64,000 nt of DNA from Gracilaria domingensis (lineage: Eukaryota > Rhodophyta > Florideophyceae > Gracilariales > Gracilariaceae): contig VCMS01000069.1 in NCBI GenBank assembly GCA_022539475.1, positions 124,001 to 188,000 on the forward strand, written 5' to 3'. The number at the start of each line of letters is the position of its first letter. Position 1 is the stretch's first letter. Both the position numbers and the translations under genes were made by a program. The notes beneath the pieces are model-generated. The model did no database searches. It saw nothing but the letters and a program-made list of their open reading frames with translations, and was not told the DNA's origin. Of the stretch, positions 9,617 through 18,959 are shown one piece after another.

Positions 9617-10244
9617 GTGAGAACGCCGTTTCAAGGCTATGAACATAACGAGTCGCAGTTGATACATGACCACGCGTAGCTAGTGCTGACGTGATAGAAC
9701 ATGGGCTGACTTGTTAACCATAGCAGCAAGATAGCTGGACGGAATAAACGAGCAATCTACCTTCGTAGTCTGAACCACATCAAACGTTCCGCTGTACACA
9801 TTTCTAGGAACTTTTGAAGTAGCCCTTCCTTTCTCGAGAGAGCACGCTTCGAAGACGATCTCAGCGCACCAAATTGGGATAGTCAACTGTGTGACGTGGA
9901 CCAGACGCAATGATTGCCTTCTGAAATGGCGTTGTCACGTGCGATTTCCGTATAGGCGGCTGCGGTGGAAAGAGATGCAGCCCACCGATTTAATGCGTTC
10001 CAAAAGCGCCTCCGCCTCGCCACCAATCAATGGTAAGATAACATCATGTTAGTGATGATCACGCATGTACCCTTGTAACTTCACATCGCTTCACCCCTGT
10101 CGACTCCGTCTGCCGTGCATTCCTCTTCCACGCCATCTCTTGTTGTTACCGGTCTTGCTCTGTTTCCTCCATGACTGCCGTTGTCTGAACGCTGCCATTT
10201 GCTGCCACTTTGGTCCTCTGTTCCGCTCTGCTTCTTCCATTGCC
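9617..10244. other. Intergenic, no convincing gene
   Basis: This gap holds the 3' end of the secreted protein gene and the promoter of the PGRL1-like gene. No TATA box, repeat or domain-bearing frame stands out. Confidence 0.5.
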
Positions 10245-11421
10245 ATGGATGCGCCCGCGTTTTACGCCAGACCGCAGGCGTTTCTTCCCTGCGCGCCATG
10301 GCGATCCTTACCGAATGGTTCTCGAGCGTCATCGTTCACGTCGCGCAAATCGTTTGTTTTGCGTAAACGAACAGCTTCAGCAAGTGCGAGATCTGCGAGA
10401 TTACGGCGTCGAAGCGCAGTGACCATACGCGCCACTACAAACGGCGACAGCAGCGAAGGGGAGGATATGTGGCAACAAGCCCTGCAAGAACTGTTCATGG
10501 AAACGCTACGCACGTACTATCAAGGCACTCCCATGCTAACTGACAGCGAGTTTCAAACGCTTCGCGATGAGCTAGAGCACTTGGGAAAGAACCAGCTGCG
10601 GCTCGACCGCATGGAAAAGGTGTGGGTGCAGGCTACCAGCTCGAGGGACTTTGACAGACGCGTCAGGGAGGAGTTTGAAATGTCGGAAGAGGAGCTGAGG
10701 GTGCTGAAGACGAAGCTGTTGAAGGCGGGCGTCGTGAAACGACCAGAGAAATCTGCAAACCTCTCGGCGCAGCGCGAGCATCATGACGAGGAGGACGACG
10801 CGCGCTTTCTGGAAGGTCACTCAGATAAGTGCAATGACGCGCGCCGTATTGACGCAGATGCGCGAATGGATGAAAGATTGAAATGGTTCGTATCTTGAAT
10901 CTACTATGAGGGGAGCTTGAACATGTTGCGTGCGCGATGCGCTTCTAACCATCCGCTTCATACTGCGTGCTCTGTACAGGTTTATTTTCACGGACGCTAC
11001 TGAAGAACGGTTCAAAATCATGTTGCTTTATCTGCCCGCCGTGCTTATGTCGTTTGTCACAGCGTCCGTGTTCACCATTCTATTCGCGTTACTCGACGGC
11101 GAAATGCGCATCACAGTGACGGCTGCTGGGCGGTTCCGACTGGGCATTTTGTCGTACGTTGTGGTACTAATGACAGTATGGTTTTCCAATCAAGTGACGC
11201 CGGTCATGTTGGATTACTTGGACCTCGGGCAGCCGAGCTTGCTGCGGGGCGAGTGCCCCGTGTGTGAGGCTCCGGTGTCTTGCTTGTTTACGGGCGCGGC
11301 GCGGAATCGAGACGAGAGGGTGTGCAATATGTGCGGCTGTACCATTGGGTTTAATCGACGGTGGTCCAAGATCTATCTGGTTTCGCAGCCGTCGAACGAC
11401 AAGTACGAAGCTCCCGACTGA
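10245..11421 (+). CDS. PGRL1/PGR5-like A family thylakoid protein, two exons
   Basis: The CDS reads 10245-10885 joined to 10980-11421 and gives 360 residues. In plants PGRL1 helps PGR5-dependent cyclic electron flow around photosystem I in the thylakoid membrane. A Ser/Arg-rich plastid transit peptide opens the chain (MDAPAFYARPQAFLP onward). Two paired helical segments follow (FMETLRTYYQGTPMLTDSEF and EEFEMSEEELRVLKTKLLK), then two membrane spans (MLLYLPAVLMSFVTASVF and LGILSYVVVLMTVWFSNQ). The C-terminus is a Cys-pair domain with CPVC and CNMC, like the redox-active tail of the family. The start at 10245 is chosen for the transit peptide; an ATG in frame at 10065 would add an unlikely leader. 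The similarity is divergent, so a regulatory or assembly role other than PGRL1's is possible. Confidence 0.75.
10886..10979 (+). other. Spliceosomal intron of the PGRL1-like gene (94 bp)
   Basis: The donor is G|GTTCGT, the acceptor TGTACAG|G, and a CTAAC branch-like motif lies about 30 bases before the acceptor. Removing it keeps the frame through K-W-F-I-F-T and joins the stromal and membrane parts of the protein. It is the only intron in the window that I can place to the base. Confidence 0.75.
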
Positions 11422-11974
11422 TTTATGTGGATTAATGCTGTATGTGCCAGGTCTGTGCCAGTTTTGTTGCCTTTTGTTGTGGACAAGTTTACGCGTGCAG
11501 CATGTGGTTGTAAATAGAGGACGTGTTTATCGATAAACTGTGATGATACTGTAGATATCCTACATCATGATGTTGGACCCTCGCGGTGTGGGTGCCGCAC
11601 CATGCCCTTTTTGGAAGTAAGAGCGAAACCCAACAACCACTGGTTTGGGGCAGTCGCACGTCAGTGTGTTATCTCCGGTGGTCGGCACCGTTGGAGCAAT
11701 GGCCCACCGCATCCAGTAGATGTGCATGAGCGCAGCGGGTTGGAAGAGTCCCCACCCTGGCGGAAAGACAAGGGAACGGGGTACGAGGGGCTTTTCTGAA
11801 AGATGAAGAACTAAGAATGTCTACGTTTAAGCCGTCAGGGTACATACGAGTGTAGAAACATACAAGGCGAGGCGATGACAACGGCGTCGCCACTGAAAAC
11901 GAACAAGAGAAAAAAGGGCTCATGCGTAGAAGGTAAAAAACAGCGCATCACGTGAAAGCGTTGCGGACGACTCG
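11422..11974. other. Intergenic between convergent genes
   Basis: This is tail-to-tail space between the PGRL1-like gene and DXS. A near-palindrome TGTAGATATCCTACA lies near 11552. I see no gene. Confidence 0.5.
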
Positions 11975-14194
11975 TCAGTTGCCCGCGCTATGCTGGTCCA
12001 GCGAAGACGACGACACCGGCAGCACCTCCGACGAGCGCCCCAGCAAGCGCATCGCCGTCGCGCGAATATGCTTCGCCGTCAGCCCCGCCTCCTCGTACTG
12101 CTCCGACTGACTTCCATGGTCAATGAAGCGGTCCGGCAGCACCATCGGTCGGAACTTGACCTTGCCATCGTCCAACAACCCCTCCAGCGCCAAGAAGTGT
12201 AGCACATGATCGCCAAACCCGCCGATCGACCCCTCCTCCACCGTGATCATCACGTCGTGCGAGCACGCCAGCTCGCGAATGAGCTCGCGGTCCAGCGGCT
12301 TCATGAAGCGCGCGTCGGCCACTGTGACGGATACGTCAAACTCCTGCAGCATGTCAGAAGCGTTCACAGCTTCTAGCAGACGCGTGCCCAGGCTGAGGAT
12401 GGCCACAGATCCCTTCCTGCCGCTGTGCGAGCCCACCCGCCGAATGATGCGCCCGCGCCCAATTGGCACCGCATGTCCCTTGACAGGCATCTCCGCAAAG
12501 TTGCCTCCAAACTTGGAGTTGACCACGTCCAGACCGACGCCCACTCCGCGCGGGTACCGCACCACAGACGGAGCGTCGTCGATCTTGAGAGCGGTGGCCA
12601 CCATGTTTTGCAGCTCGGTCTCATCCGAAGGCGCCATGATGATCATGTGCGGAATGCAGCCAATGTACGCCAAGTCGAAGGTGCCGTGATGCGTAGGACC
12701 ATCGTTTCCTACAAGACCGGCACGATCCAGGATGAATCTGACGGGCAACTTTTGCAACGCCACGTCGTGAACGAGCTGATCGTAGCCCCTCTGCAAGAAG
12801 GTGGAATAAATGCAGCAAAACGGCTTGAATCCCTCACACGCCATTCCGGCGGCCATGGTCACCGCATGTTGCTCGGCAATACCGACGTCATGACACCTGG
12901 TCGGATGAACTTCTCCGAAAACATTGAGTCCAGTGCCGCCCGGCATGGCGGCGGTGATGGCAAGAATCTTGCGATCCTTGTCGGCGTGCGCCACCAAGCT
13001 GTTGGCAAATACAGAAGTATAGGACGGCGTCTTTGAAACCGACTTGTGCTGCTTTCCAGTGGCGACATCGAAGCGAGCCACGCCGTGATACTTGTCCAAG
13101 GCGGCTTCGGCCGGTGGATATCCCTTGCCCTTGTCGGTCTTGACATGAATCAAAACCGGCTTGTTGCCCGGCATGTCGCGCACATTCTGCAGCACTTTGA
13201 CAAGCACATCCAGCTTGTGTCCGTCAATGGGTCCGACGTAATAGAAACCGAGCTGCTCAAACAGCGTTCCGCCCTGCGACAAGAAGCCGCGGCCGATCTC
13301 GTCCACCTGGGCGGCCACGTCCTGGATGCCCTCCGGAAAGAGGCGGGAGAGGTTCTTGGCGGCGCCGCGCAGGTCTTGGAACGGTCTGGACGACAGCACG
13401 CGGCTCGAGTAGTCGCTGAGCGCGCCCGACGGACGCACGCCCGCAACGGACTTGGTTCCCGTGGGCAGCGAAACCTGCGCGTTGTCGTTCAAAATGACAA
13501 TGAAGCGGTTCTTGAGATAGCCCGCGTTGTTCATGGCTTCGTACGCCTGGCCGCCCGTGAGGGCGCCGTCGCCAATGACGGCGATGGACAAGCCCGGCAC
13601 GGCGGCGACGTCGCGCGCCACCTGCATGCCCAGGCCGGCGCTGATGCTGGTGGAGGAGTGGCCGGCGCCAAACGGGTCGAACTCGCTCTCGGCGCGCTTG
13701 GTGAAGCCCGACAGGCCGCCATTCTTGCGCAGCGTGTGCATGCGGTGGCGGCGCCCCGTGAGGATCTTGTGCGGGTAGGCCTGGTGCGACACGTCCCAGA
13801 TGAGGCGGTCGTGCGGGGTGTTGAAGACGTAGTGCAGCGCAATGGTGAGCTCGATGACGCCCAGCGACGCGCCCAGGTGGCCGCCCGTGGCCGACACGGT
13901 GCGCAGCACGTCCCAGCGCAGCTCGTACGCCAGCGCGCGCAGATCGGAGGCGCGCAGGCGGCGCAGATCGGCCGGCGACGCGATGGAGTCCAGCAGCGGG
14001 GTGGCGCGCGGAGCGCGGAACTTGGGCGACGGCTCGGCCGAGCAGCGCACCAGCTCGGGCTGGCGGCGCGACGGCGGCGCGCGCACGGCGCGCCGGTGGA
14101 AGCGCGGCGTGAAGGAGGCGGTGCGCGACGACGAAGGCGCAAGCAGAGCGGGCACGAACGAGCACGGGCGCTCGGAGCGGGCCACGGGCGTCAT
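11975..14194 (-). CDS. DXS: 1-deoxy-D-xylulose-5-phosphate synthase
   Basis: DXS condenses pyruvate and glyceraldehyde 3-phosphate in the plastid stroma. This is the thiamine-diphosphate-dependent entry step of the MEP isoprenoid pathway. The 739-residue chain starts with a Ser/Arg/Pro-rich transit peptide of about 60 residues. The TPP-binding half follows ([35 protein letters not shown], and [16 protein letters not shown] near 208-223). The transketolase-like pyrimidine domain comes next ([15 protein letters not shown] and [19 protein letters not shown]) and then the C-terminal domain. All hallmark blocks are intact and the length is normal for a plastid form. The gene is intronless. Its 5' side runs into an extreme G-rich promoter region with a 25-base G run. 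Confidence 0.97.
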   Translation of the reverse strand: MTPVARSERPCSFVPALLAPSSSRTASFTPRFHRRAVRAPPSRRQPELVRCSAEPSPKFRAPRATPLLDSIASPADLRRLRASDLRALAYELRWDVLRTVSATGGHLGASLGVIELTIALHYVFNTPHDRLIWDVSHQAYPHKILTGRRHRMHTLRKNGGLSGFTKRAESEFDPFGAGHSSTSISAGLGMQVARDVAAVPGLSIAVIGDGALTGGQAYEAMNNAGYLKNRFIVILNDNAQVSLPTGTKSVAGVRPSGALSDYSSRVLSSRPFQDLRGAAKNLSRLFPEGIQDVAAQVDEIGRGFLSQGGTLFEQLGFYYVGPIDGHKLDVLVKVLQNVRDMPGNKPVLIHVKTDKGKGYPPAEAALDKYHGVARFDVATGKQHKSVSKTPSYTSVFANSLVAHADKDRKILAITAAMPGGTGLNVFGEVHPTRCHDVGIAEQHAVTMAAGMACEGFKPFCCIYSTFLQRGYDQLVHDVALQKLPVRFILDRAGLVGNDGPTHHGTFDLAYIGCIPHMIIMAPSDETELQNMVATALKIDDAPSVVRYPRGVGVGLDVVNSKFGGNFAEMPVKGHAVPIGRGRIIRRVGSHSGRKGSVAILSLGTRLLEAVNASDMLQEFDVSVTVADARFMKPLDRELIRELACSHDVMITVEEGSIGGFGDHVLHFLALEGLLDDGKVKFRPMVLPDRFIDHGSQSEQYEEAGLTAKHIRATAMRLLGRSSEVLPVSSSSLDQHSAGN

Positions 14195-14901
14195 GGTGTC
14201 AGTTGTGGTTGTGCGGGCGCAGTGGCACAGAAGGGCAGCTCAGCTTAGCACTACGGCGGAGGGGGGGGGGGGGGGGGGGGGGGGGAAGGGGTGTAGATAG
14301 GAGGGGGGGGTGGAATTGGAGGACGCGGACGGCAAGCGGGCGCGCGCGTTATGTCTCTCTCTCTCTCTCTCTCCCAGCCGGCTCGTCCCGCGCGCGCGGG
14401 CGCTGCGCACAACATGCGGCGCGTGTGTCAGCCAGCGGCGGTTGGGCGCGCGGCGCGGCGGGGGGGGGGGTGAACCGTGGCGCGCGCGTGCGCGAGCACC
14501 GCGGCGCGCGGGCGGCTGCGGGCGCGCGCTCGCGGCCAATGGCGGCGCGCGACGCTGATCTCGGCGCGGCGAGACGCCGCGCCGTGCCGCCGCCAACGGA
14601 CATTCGCGCGCGCGGCTGTCCGCGCGCGGCCGCGCGGCCGCGCCGAGGCGCGCCGAGGCGCGGCGGCGCTGTGGCGCGCACACGGCGGCCACGCGCACAC
14701 GCGCACACGCGGACAGGTGCACACGTTGCGCGGCGGCGCGCGCAGCTGCGGCTGGCTGGCGGTTGGCGCGCGGCGGTTGGCGCGCGGCGGTTGCAACGCG
14801 CGCGCGGCGCGTGGGAGCGCGGTGCGGGAATGGCGACAAAGATTGCGCAACAGCTTTACATGGGACAACGCACGACACGGCAAAGGCGCGCGGCGCGGCC
14901 G
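14195..14901. other. GC-extreme intergenic region upstream of DXS
   Basis: This holds a 25-base G run (14261-14285), further G runs near 14304 and 14460, and a (CT)n tract at about 14353-14373. All six frames are largely open because of composition, and the encoded Ala/Arg strings show no domain. It must contain the DXS promoter. Confidence 0.6.
14261..14285 (+). repeat. Poly-G run of 25 bases in the DXS promoter
   Basis: There are 25 uninterrupted G on the plus strand, so C-rich on the DXS coding strand, 67 bp before the DXS start codon. It could form a G-quadruplex. The true length is uncertain because such runs are error-prone in sequencing. Confidence 0.85.
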
Positions 14902-15480
14902 CTACCACGCGGGCCGCGGCGCCGCGCTGGGCTTGGGCTTGAGCAGCGCCGCCAGGTAGCGCACTCTTCTCTGCACGCGCTGCAGCTCGCGCCGCACGGC
15001 GCCCGCGGCGCGCGCGCCGCCGCACAGCCGCGCGGCGCGCCGCAGCGCGCGCTCGATCCGCGCGCGCCGCGCGCACGCGCACGCCTGCCGCGCGCGCCAC
15101 AGCGCGTCGGCGGCGCGCTTCAGCTCGCGCGCGCCGCACGGCTGCGCGCTGCGGCCGCACGCGCGCTTGAGCGCCGCGAGGCGCGCGCCCAGCGCGCCGG
15201 CGCGCGCGCACAGCGCCGCGGCGTTGCGCGCGCTGAGCGCGCTGAGCGCGCAGCGCGCGCGGCGCAGCCGCGCGCGGAGGCGCGCGACGAGCTTGGTTCG
15301 GCGCGCCACGCATGGAGCGTGCGCCGTGGCGGCGCGCAGCTCGGCCTGCAGCGAGCGCAGCCGCGCGCGCGCCTTTTGCAGCGCGCCCTGCTGCCAGCCG
15401 CGCGCGGGCAGATCGGCGGCGGCCGCGCCCACAAGGAGCGCGAGCGCGAGCAGCGGGAGCACGCGGGCGGAGAGATGCAT
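14902..15480 (-). CDS. Small secreted protein, unrecognised, Arg/Ala/Leu-rich
   Basis: The 192-residue frame starts MHLSARVLPLLALALLVGAA, a textbook signal peptide with cleavage expected near AAA-DLP. The mature part is helical and very rich in Arg, Ala and Leu, with about ten cysteines. No domain is recognised. The surrounding DNA is so GC-rich that many false frames are open, and only the signal peptide speaks for this one. On its upstream side lie two copies of GGAGGCGGTACCGGGGC (about 15508-15545) and a TATA-like CTCTTAAGCC on the minus strand near 15583-15592. A by-product of composition remains possible. Confidence 0.45.
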   Translation of the reverse strand: MHLSARVLPLLALALLVGAAAADLPARGWQQGALQKARARLRSLQAELRAATAHAPCVARRTKLVARLRARLRRARCALSALSARNAAALCARAGALGARLAALKRACGRSAQPCGARELKRAADALWRARQACACARRARIERALRRAARLCGGARAAGAVRRELQRVQRRVRYLAALLKPKPSAAPRPAW

Positions 15481-16684
15481 CGCGGCGGGGTGGTTGGCGC
15501 GGAGGCGGGACGGAGGCGGTACCGGGGCGGAGGCGGTACCGGGGCGGCGGCGGCGAGGCGGCCGCGCGCGCGCGCGCTGGCTTAAGAGCGCGGCGCGAGC
15601 GGCGCGGCGCGGCGGCAGTCATGGTTGCCCGCGGCGCGCGCGGCTGAATTGTGGCGCGCTTGGAGACGTAAATGAGAATGACAGCCGCTTCGTGGCCGCG
15701 CGCATTGCGCGCGGATTACAGCGCGCGCGCGCGAAATGTACGTGCGCGCGGCTTATACTGGCGGCGAGGCGAGTGGGCGCGCGCGTTGACAGTGGAGGCG
15801 AGGCTCGGCCTGAATTGCGCGGGCGGGGCGGCTTCGCGCCGGCGCGGCGCGGAAGGGGGGGGAAGCGCCGCCGTGGCGCATTGAATGAGAGTGATCTGCG
15901 GCGCGCTGTCCCGCCGGCGCGAGGCGCGCGCGCGCGCGCGTATGGCGCTACACGCGCCACGTCGCACCGCCGCGCGTTGACAGCGCGCCGCGCAACAAGG
16001 CGCGCGCGCCGTGCGCATCGCCGCGGTGAACAATGACAGCGCGCCGCCGCGCTTGCTGCGCACGTGCGCCACCGCGTCGAACTGCAAATCTGGCGGCAAC
16101 TGCCGTGCGCTCGCTCCGCGCGCCGCGCGCCGCGCGCCGCGCCGCGCGCTCCGCGCCGCGTTCCGCCGCGCCGCCGCGCGCGCCGCCGCCGTTGCCGCCG
16201 CCGCGCCGCAGCACACGCCCGAGCGCACGCGCGACGCAACGCGATGATCATCGCGTCGAGCGCCGCCATGCATGAGCCCTGCACACACGCCTCATCCGCC
16301 GCCGCCGCCGCCGCCGCCCCGCCCGCCGCCGCCGCCGCCGCCCGCCCGCCGGGCGCCGTCGCCGCCAGCCGCGCGATGCCGCGCCGCGCGCGCCGCCGCG
16401 CGCCGCCGCGCCGCGCCGCCGCGCGCGCGCGCGGCGCAGCGCGCTTCGTGCGCGCCGCGCGCCGCCGCTGCGCGTGGGCGCCGCGGCCGCACGCGCCGCC
16501 GTTGCTGGCGTTTCTGGACGCGCGCCGGCGCGGCCGCCGGCTGCGCCGTGCTCGTCAGCCGCCGGCGGCGTCGCGCTTCGTGGCGCCGCTGCGCGCCGCG
16601 CTGCGCGAGGCGCCGCCGCGCTGCGCGACGTGCTTGGTGTGAGCGCGCCGCCGACGTGCGCGCCGCGCGCGGCGCGGAGCGCTC
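15481..16684. other. GC-extreme stretch, no supportable gene, possible decayed ALDH 5' end
   Basis: Long Ala/Arg/Pro frames on both strands look like by-products of (CGC)-type sequence. From about 16500, pieces with an aldehyde-dehydrogenase flavour appear in different frames (AAGCAVLVS, SRFVAPLRAALREA, AALRDVLGV). This suggests that the N-terminal half of the ALDH-like gene at 16685 once lay here, or lies here with frame errors. Confidence 0.4.
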
Positions 16685-18007
16685 GTGCGCCTTCTCGAGC
16701 TCGCCGGCTGCGACCCCGTCATCGTCGCCGCCGTCGTGTCCGGCTCGTGCTTCAACGCCGGCCAGCACTGCTTTGCCGTCGAGCGCGTGTACGTGCTGGC
16801 CGCTGTGTACGACGCGTTTGTGGCACGCGCGGGCAGCTCACCAACGCGCTCGTACGCGACGACGCCCGTGCGCCCGCACGTCTCGCCCGCGCAGGTGGAC
16901 GTGGTGCGCGAGCAGCTGCGCGACGCCGTCCACAAGGGCGCCGTCGTCGCCGCGGGCGGCCGCGTGTACGTGGACGACCGCGGCGCGACGCGCGTGCAGC
17001 CCACCGTGCTCACGCACGTCACGCACGACATGCTCGTCCTGCGCGACGAGACGTTTGCGCCCATAACGCCCATCGTGCGCGTGGAGACGGAGGAAGAGGC
17101 GCTGCGTCTCGCCAACGACACGCAGTTCGGCCTGTCCGCCTCCGTGTTCGGCGCGCAGCTTGACGACTGCGTGCGCCTCGCCGACCGGCTGCACGCCGCG
17201 CTGGTGGCCGTCAACGACACGCGCGGCGTGCTGTCGGCTGCCGGCGTGGAGACGACGTCGTTCGGCGTGTCCGGCGTCGGAACCGTGCCGCGCGCGCGCG
17301 CGCCCGGCCTGCTGCGCTTCGCGCGCAACACGGCCGTCGTGGTGAAGCACGTGCCGCACGCGCCGTCGTGGTGGTGGCTCGGCCGCATGCGCGGCCGCGT
17401 GCACGGGCTGCAGTTCGAGCTCATCAAGCGCTACCTCATTGGCAGGTTTGACAACGCGGCGCAGGTGGCGGCGGAGCGCGACGCCGGCCGACAGCTGCAC
17501 CCGTTCGCGCTGCATGTCAACTCGCCGCTGGAGCACATGATGGACGCGCTGCCGGAGCGCTTGGAGAGGCGCACGTTTCATGTGCTGGAGGAGACGTACA
17601 AGTGGAAGCCGGGGAGCAGCAATGCCACCACCGTCAAGCCGCTGCTGCTGCGGCTGGAGGAGACGGAGCGCGGCGCCGTCATGCTCACGTCGCTTGCGCT
17701 GCCCGACGGCATTGACCCGTGCATGGTGCGGCACGATAACCCCGTGTTGCGCTTTGAGTATGCCGAGCTTGAGAGGAGTCGCTCGTTTCCGCTGTCGCCC
17801 ACGTACGCGTTTGACGAGCGCACGCGCCAGTTTTCGCTGGATGTGACGACCAAGGTGTCCGAGTCCGTCTGCTTCAGACTGTGCGAGACGCTGGGCAGTG
17901 AGCGCTTGACGGTGCTGGAGGCGCCGCTCAAGGACGGCAAACTGATGCACGGATTTTGCGACACGCCGCTGCTGTACGACCGAAAGCTCGGGCCGCACTA
18001 CAAGTGA
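16685..18007 (+). CDS. Aldehyde dehydrogenase-like protein with an unknown C-terminal domain
   Basis: The frame encodes 440 residues without a normal ATG start. Residues 1-225 are the catalytic part of an NAD(P)-dependent aldehyde dehydrogenase: LELAGCDP (general-base Glu at 5), NAGQHCFAVERVYV (nucleophile Cys at 29), DETFAPITPIVRV (the usual E-x-F-G-P motif, here F-A-P), and LALVAVND-type strands. The gap between catalytic Glu and Cys is 24 residues, against 34 in typical ALDHs, so about ten residues are missing. The whole NAD-binding N-terminal half is not found in frame. Residues 226-440 (starting WWWLGRMRGRVHG) belong to no family I recognise, and they are well formed with normal codon use. 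Either the gene starts in another frame upstream, or an ALDH has decayed and fused to a second domain. Activity is doubtful. Confidence 0.65.
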   Translation: MRLLELAGCDPVIVAAVVSGSCFNAGQHCFAVERVYVLAAVYDAFVARAGSSPTRSYATTPVRPHVSPAQVDVVREQLRDAVHKGAVVAAGGRVYVDDRGATRVQPTVLTHVTHDMLVLRDETFAPITPIVRVETEEEALRLANDTQFGLSASVFGAQLDDCVRLADRLHAALVAVNDTRGVLSAAGVETTSFGVSGVGTVPRARAPGLLRFARNTAVVVKHVPHAPSWWWLGRMRGRVHGLQFELIKRYLIGRFDNAAQVAAERDAGRQLHPFALHVNSPLEHMMDALPERLERRTFHVLEETYKWKPGSSNATTVKPLLLRLEETERGAVMLTSLALPDGIDPCMVRHDNPVLRFEYAELERSRSFPLSPTYAFDERTRQFSLDVTTKVSESVCFRLCETLGSERLTVLEAPLKDGKLMHGFCDTPLLYDRKLGPHYK

Positions 18008-18959
18008 GGCTGAGCCGCAAGCTGAGGCTCGGCGTGCGCATCATGCGATGATCAGACGTCATCAGTTGACAATTGTGACATGAAGCTATCCTTGTTAACT
18101 TACGCCGCACGTCATGGCCCAGTCCACATCGTCCTGCGTGGATGTAACAACAAAGTATATCGCTTGTCACTTTGCTTAGCATGGCCGTTGTTGTTCGTTG
18201 CCAGACGATACTCTCCTGCACGCAGCGCATAACATTAGTCGCCGTCCTTACAAGATGCGACAAGCGCTCTGGGTGGGAATGGTGGGAATGTATCACGTAG
18301 CGAGAACAAAAGTTCAGGTGCCGCGCTGCTTGTGGTGGCCGCCACGTAGCTCGATTGTCGCGACGCTACGCTCTTTCGTGAACCCCACGTCCGTGTTCCA
18401 GCCCCGCCGCCATATTGGCTCACGGCCGGTATCCGCTGGTTGATCAAAGCTCTGGCCGCCCTTTTCTTTCCAAACATGCCGCTCCGAGTGAGAGAAACCC
18501 CGGCACAGACCAACTGGATCCTACACCCTCCCCACGCTCCGTAACCACACTCACCACCAATATTGCCGCCAGTCGCAAACCGTCCACCCTCCAGTCCTCG
18601 CCCCAGCCCTCCACCCGCCCAACCCTCCTGTTCCCCCCCCACACGCGGTACCTTGAACCCACGCCAGAGCAAACGACGCCACTCTCTCTCATTGCATACC
18701 AAAAAGCTCGCCCCTCTCTCCTTGCCGAGAACTTCCCCGTACAACCTCATCTCCGTGCCAACGTGCTTTTGCTCGCACGTCATCTCAGGCTCCCGCAACG
18801 TCGCCCTTCTGTCATGTACCTGGCTTTTCCATCGGCACCGCCTTCCGTCCAGACCAATATCCTTCAACATGTTCTTGTTTGCTCTTCTCTCAGCCTTGTC
18901 TTCTTTCCTTTCGCTGCTGCACTCCGTTGCTCTCAGGAGTAGAGTTTATCTCTATTACT
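18008..18959. other. Intergenic between convergent genes, no convincing gene
   Basis: Frames of up to 211 codons are open (18235-18870 minus, 18415-18942 plus). They are low-complexity Pro/Ser/Thr- or Gly/Arg-rich and overlap each other, with no domain. The CCCTCC-rich tract near 18520-18640 explains much of this. Confidence 0.5.

Noticed and set aside
13046-14248. 400-codon frame on the plus strand over DXS
   Set aside because: It is the mirror frame of the DXS coding sequence and has no domain of its own.
14203-15622. 460-codon frames on both strands (14203-15585 plus and 14240-15622 minus)
   Set aside because: They are Arg/Ala/Gly strings with no domain, overlap each other and arise from a stop-poor GC-extreme sequence.
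18235-18942. Overlapping frames of 211 and 175 codons between ALDH and the membrane protein gene
   Set aside because: Pro/Ser/Thr- or Gly/Arg-rich composition, mutual overlap and no domain point to chance.
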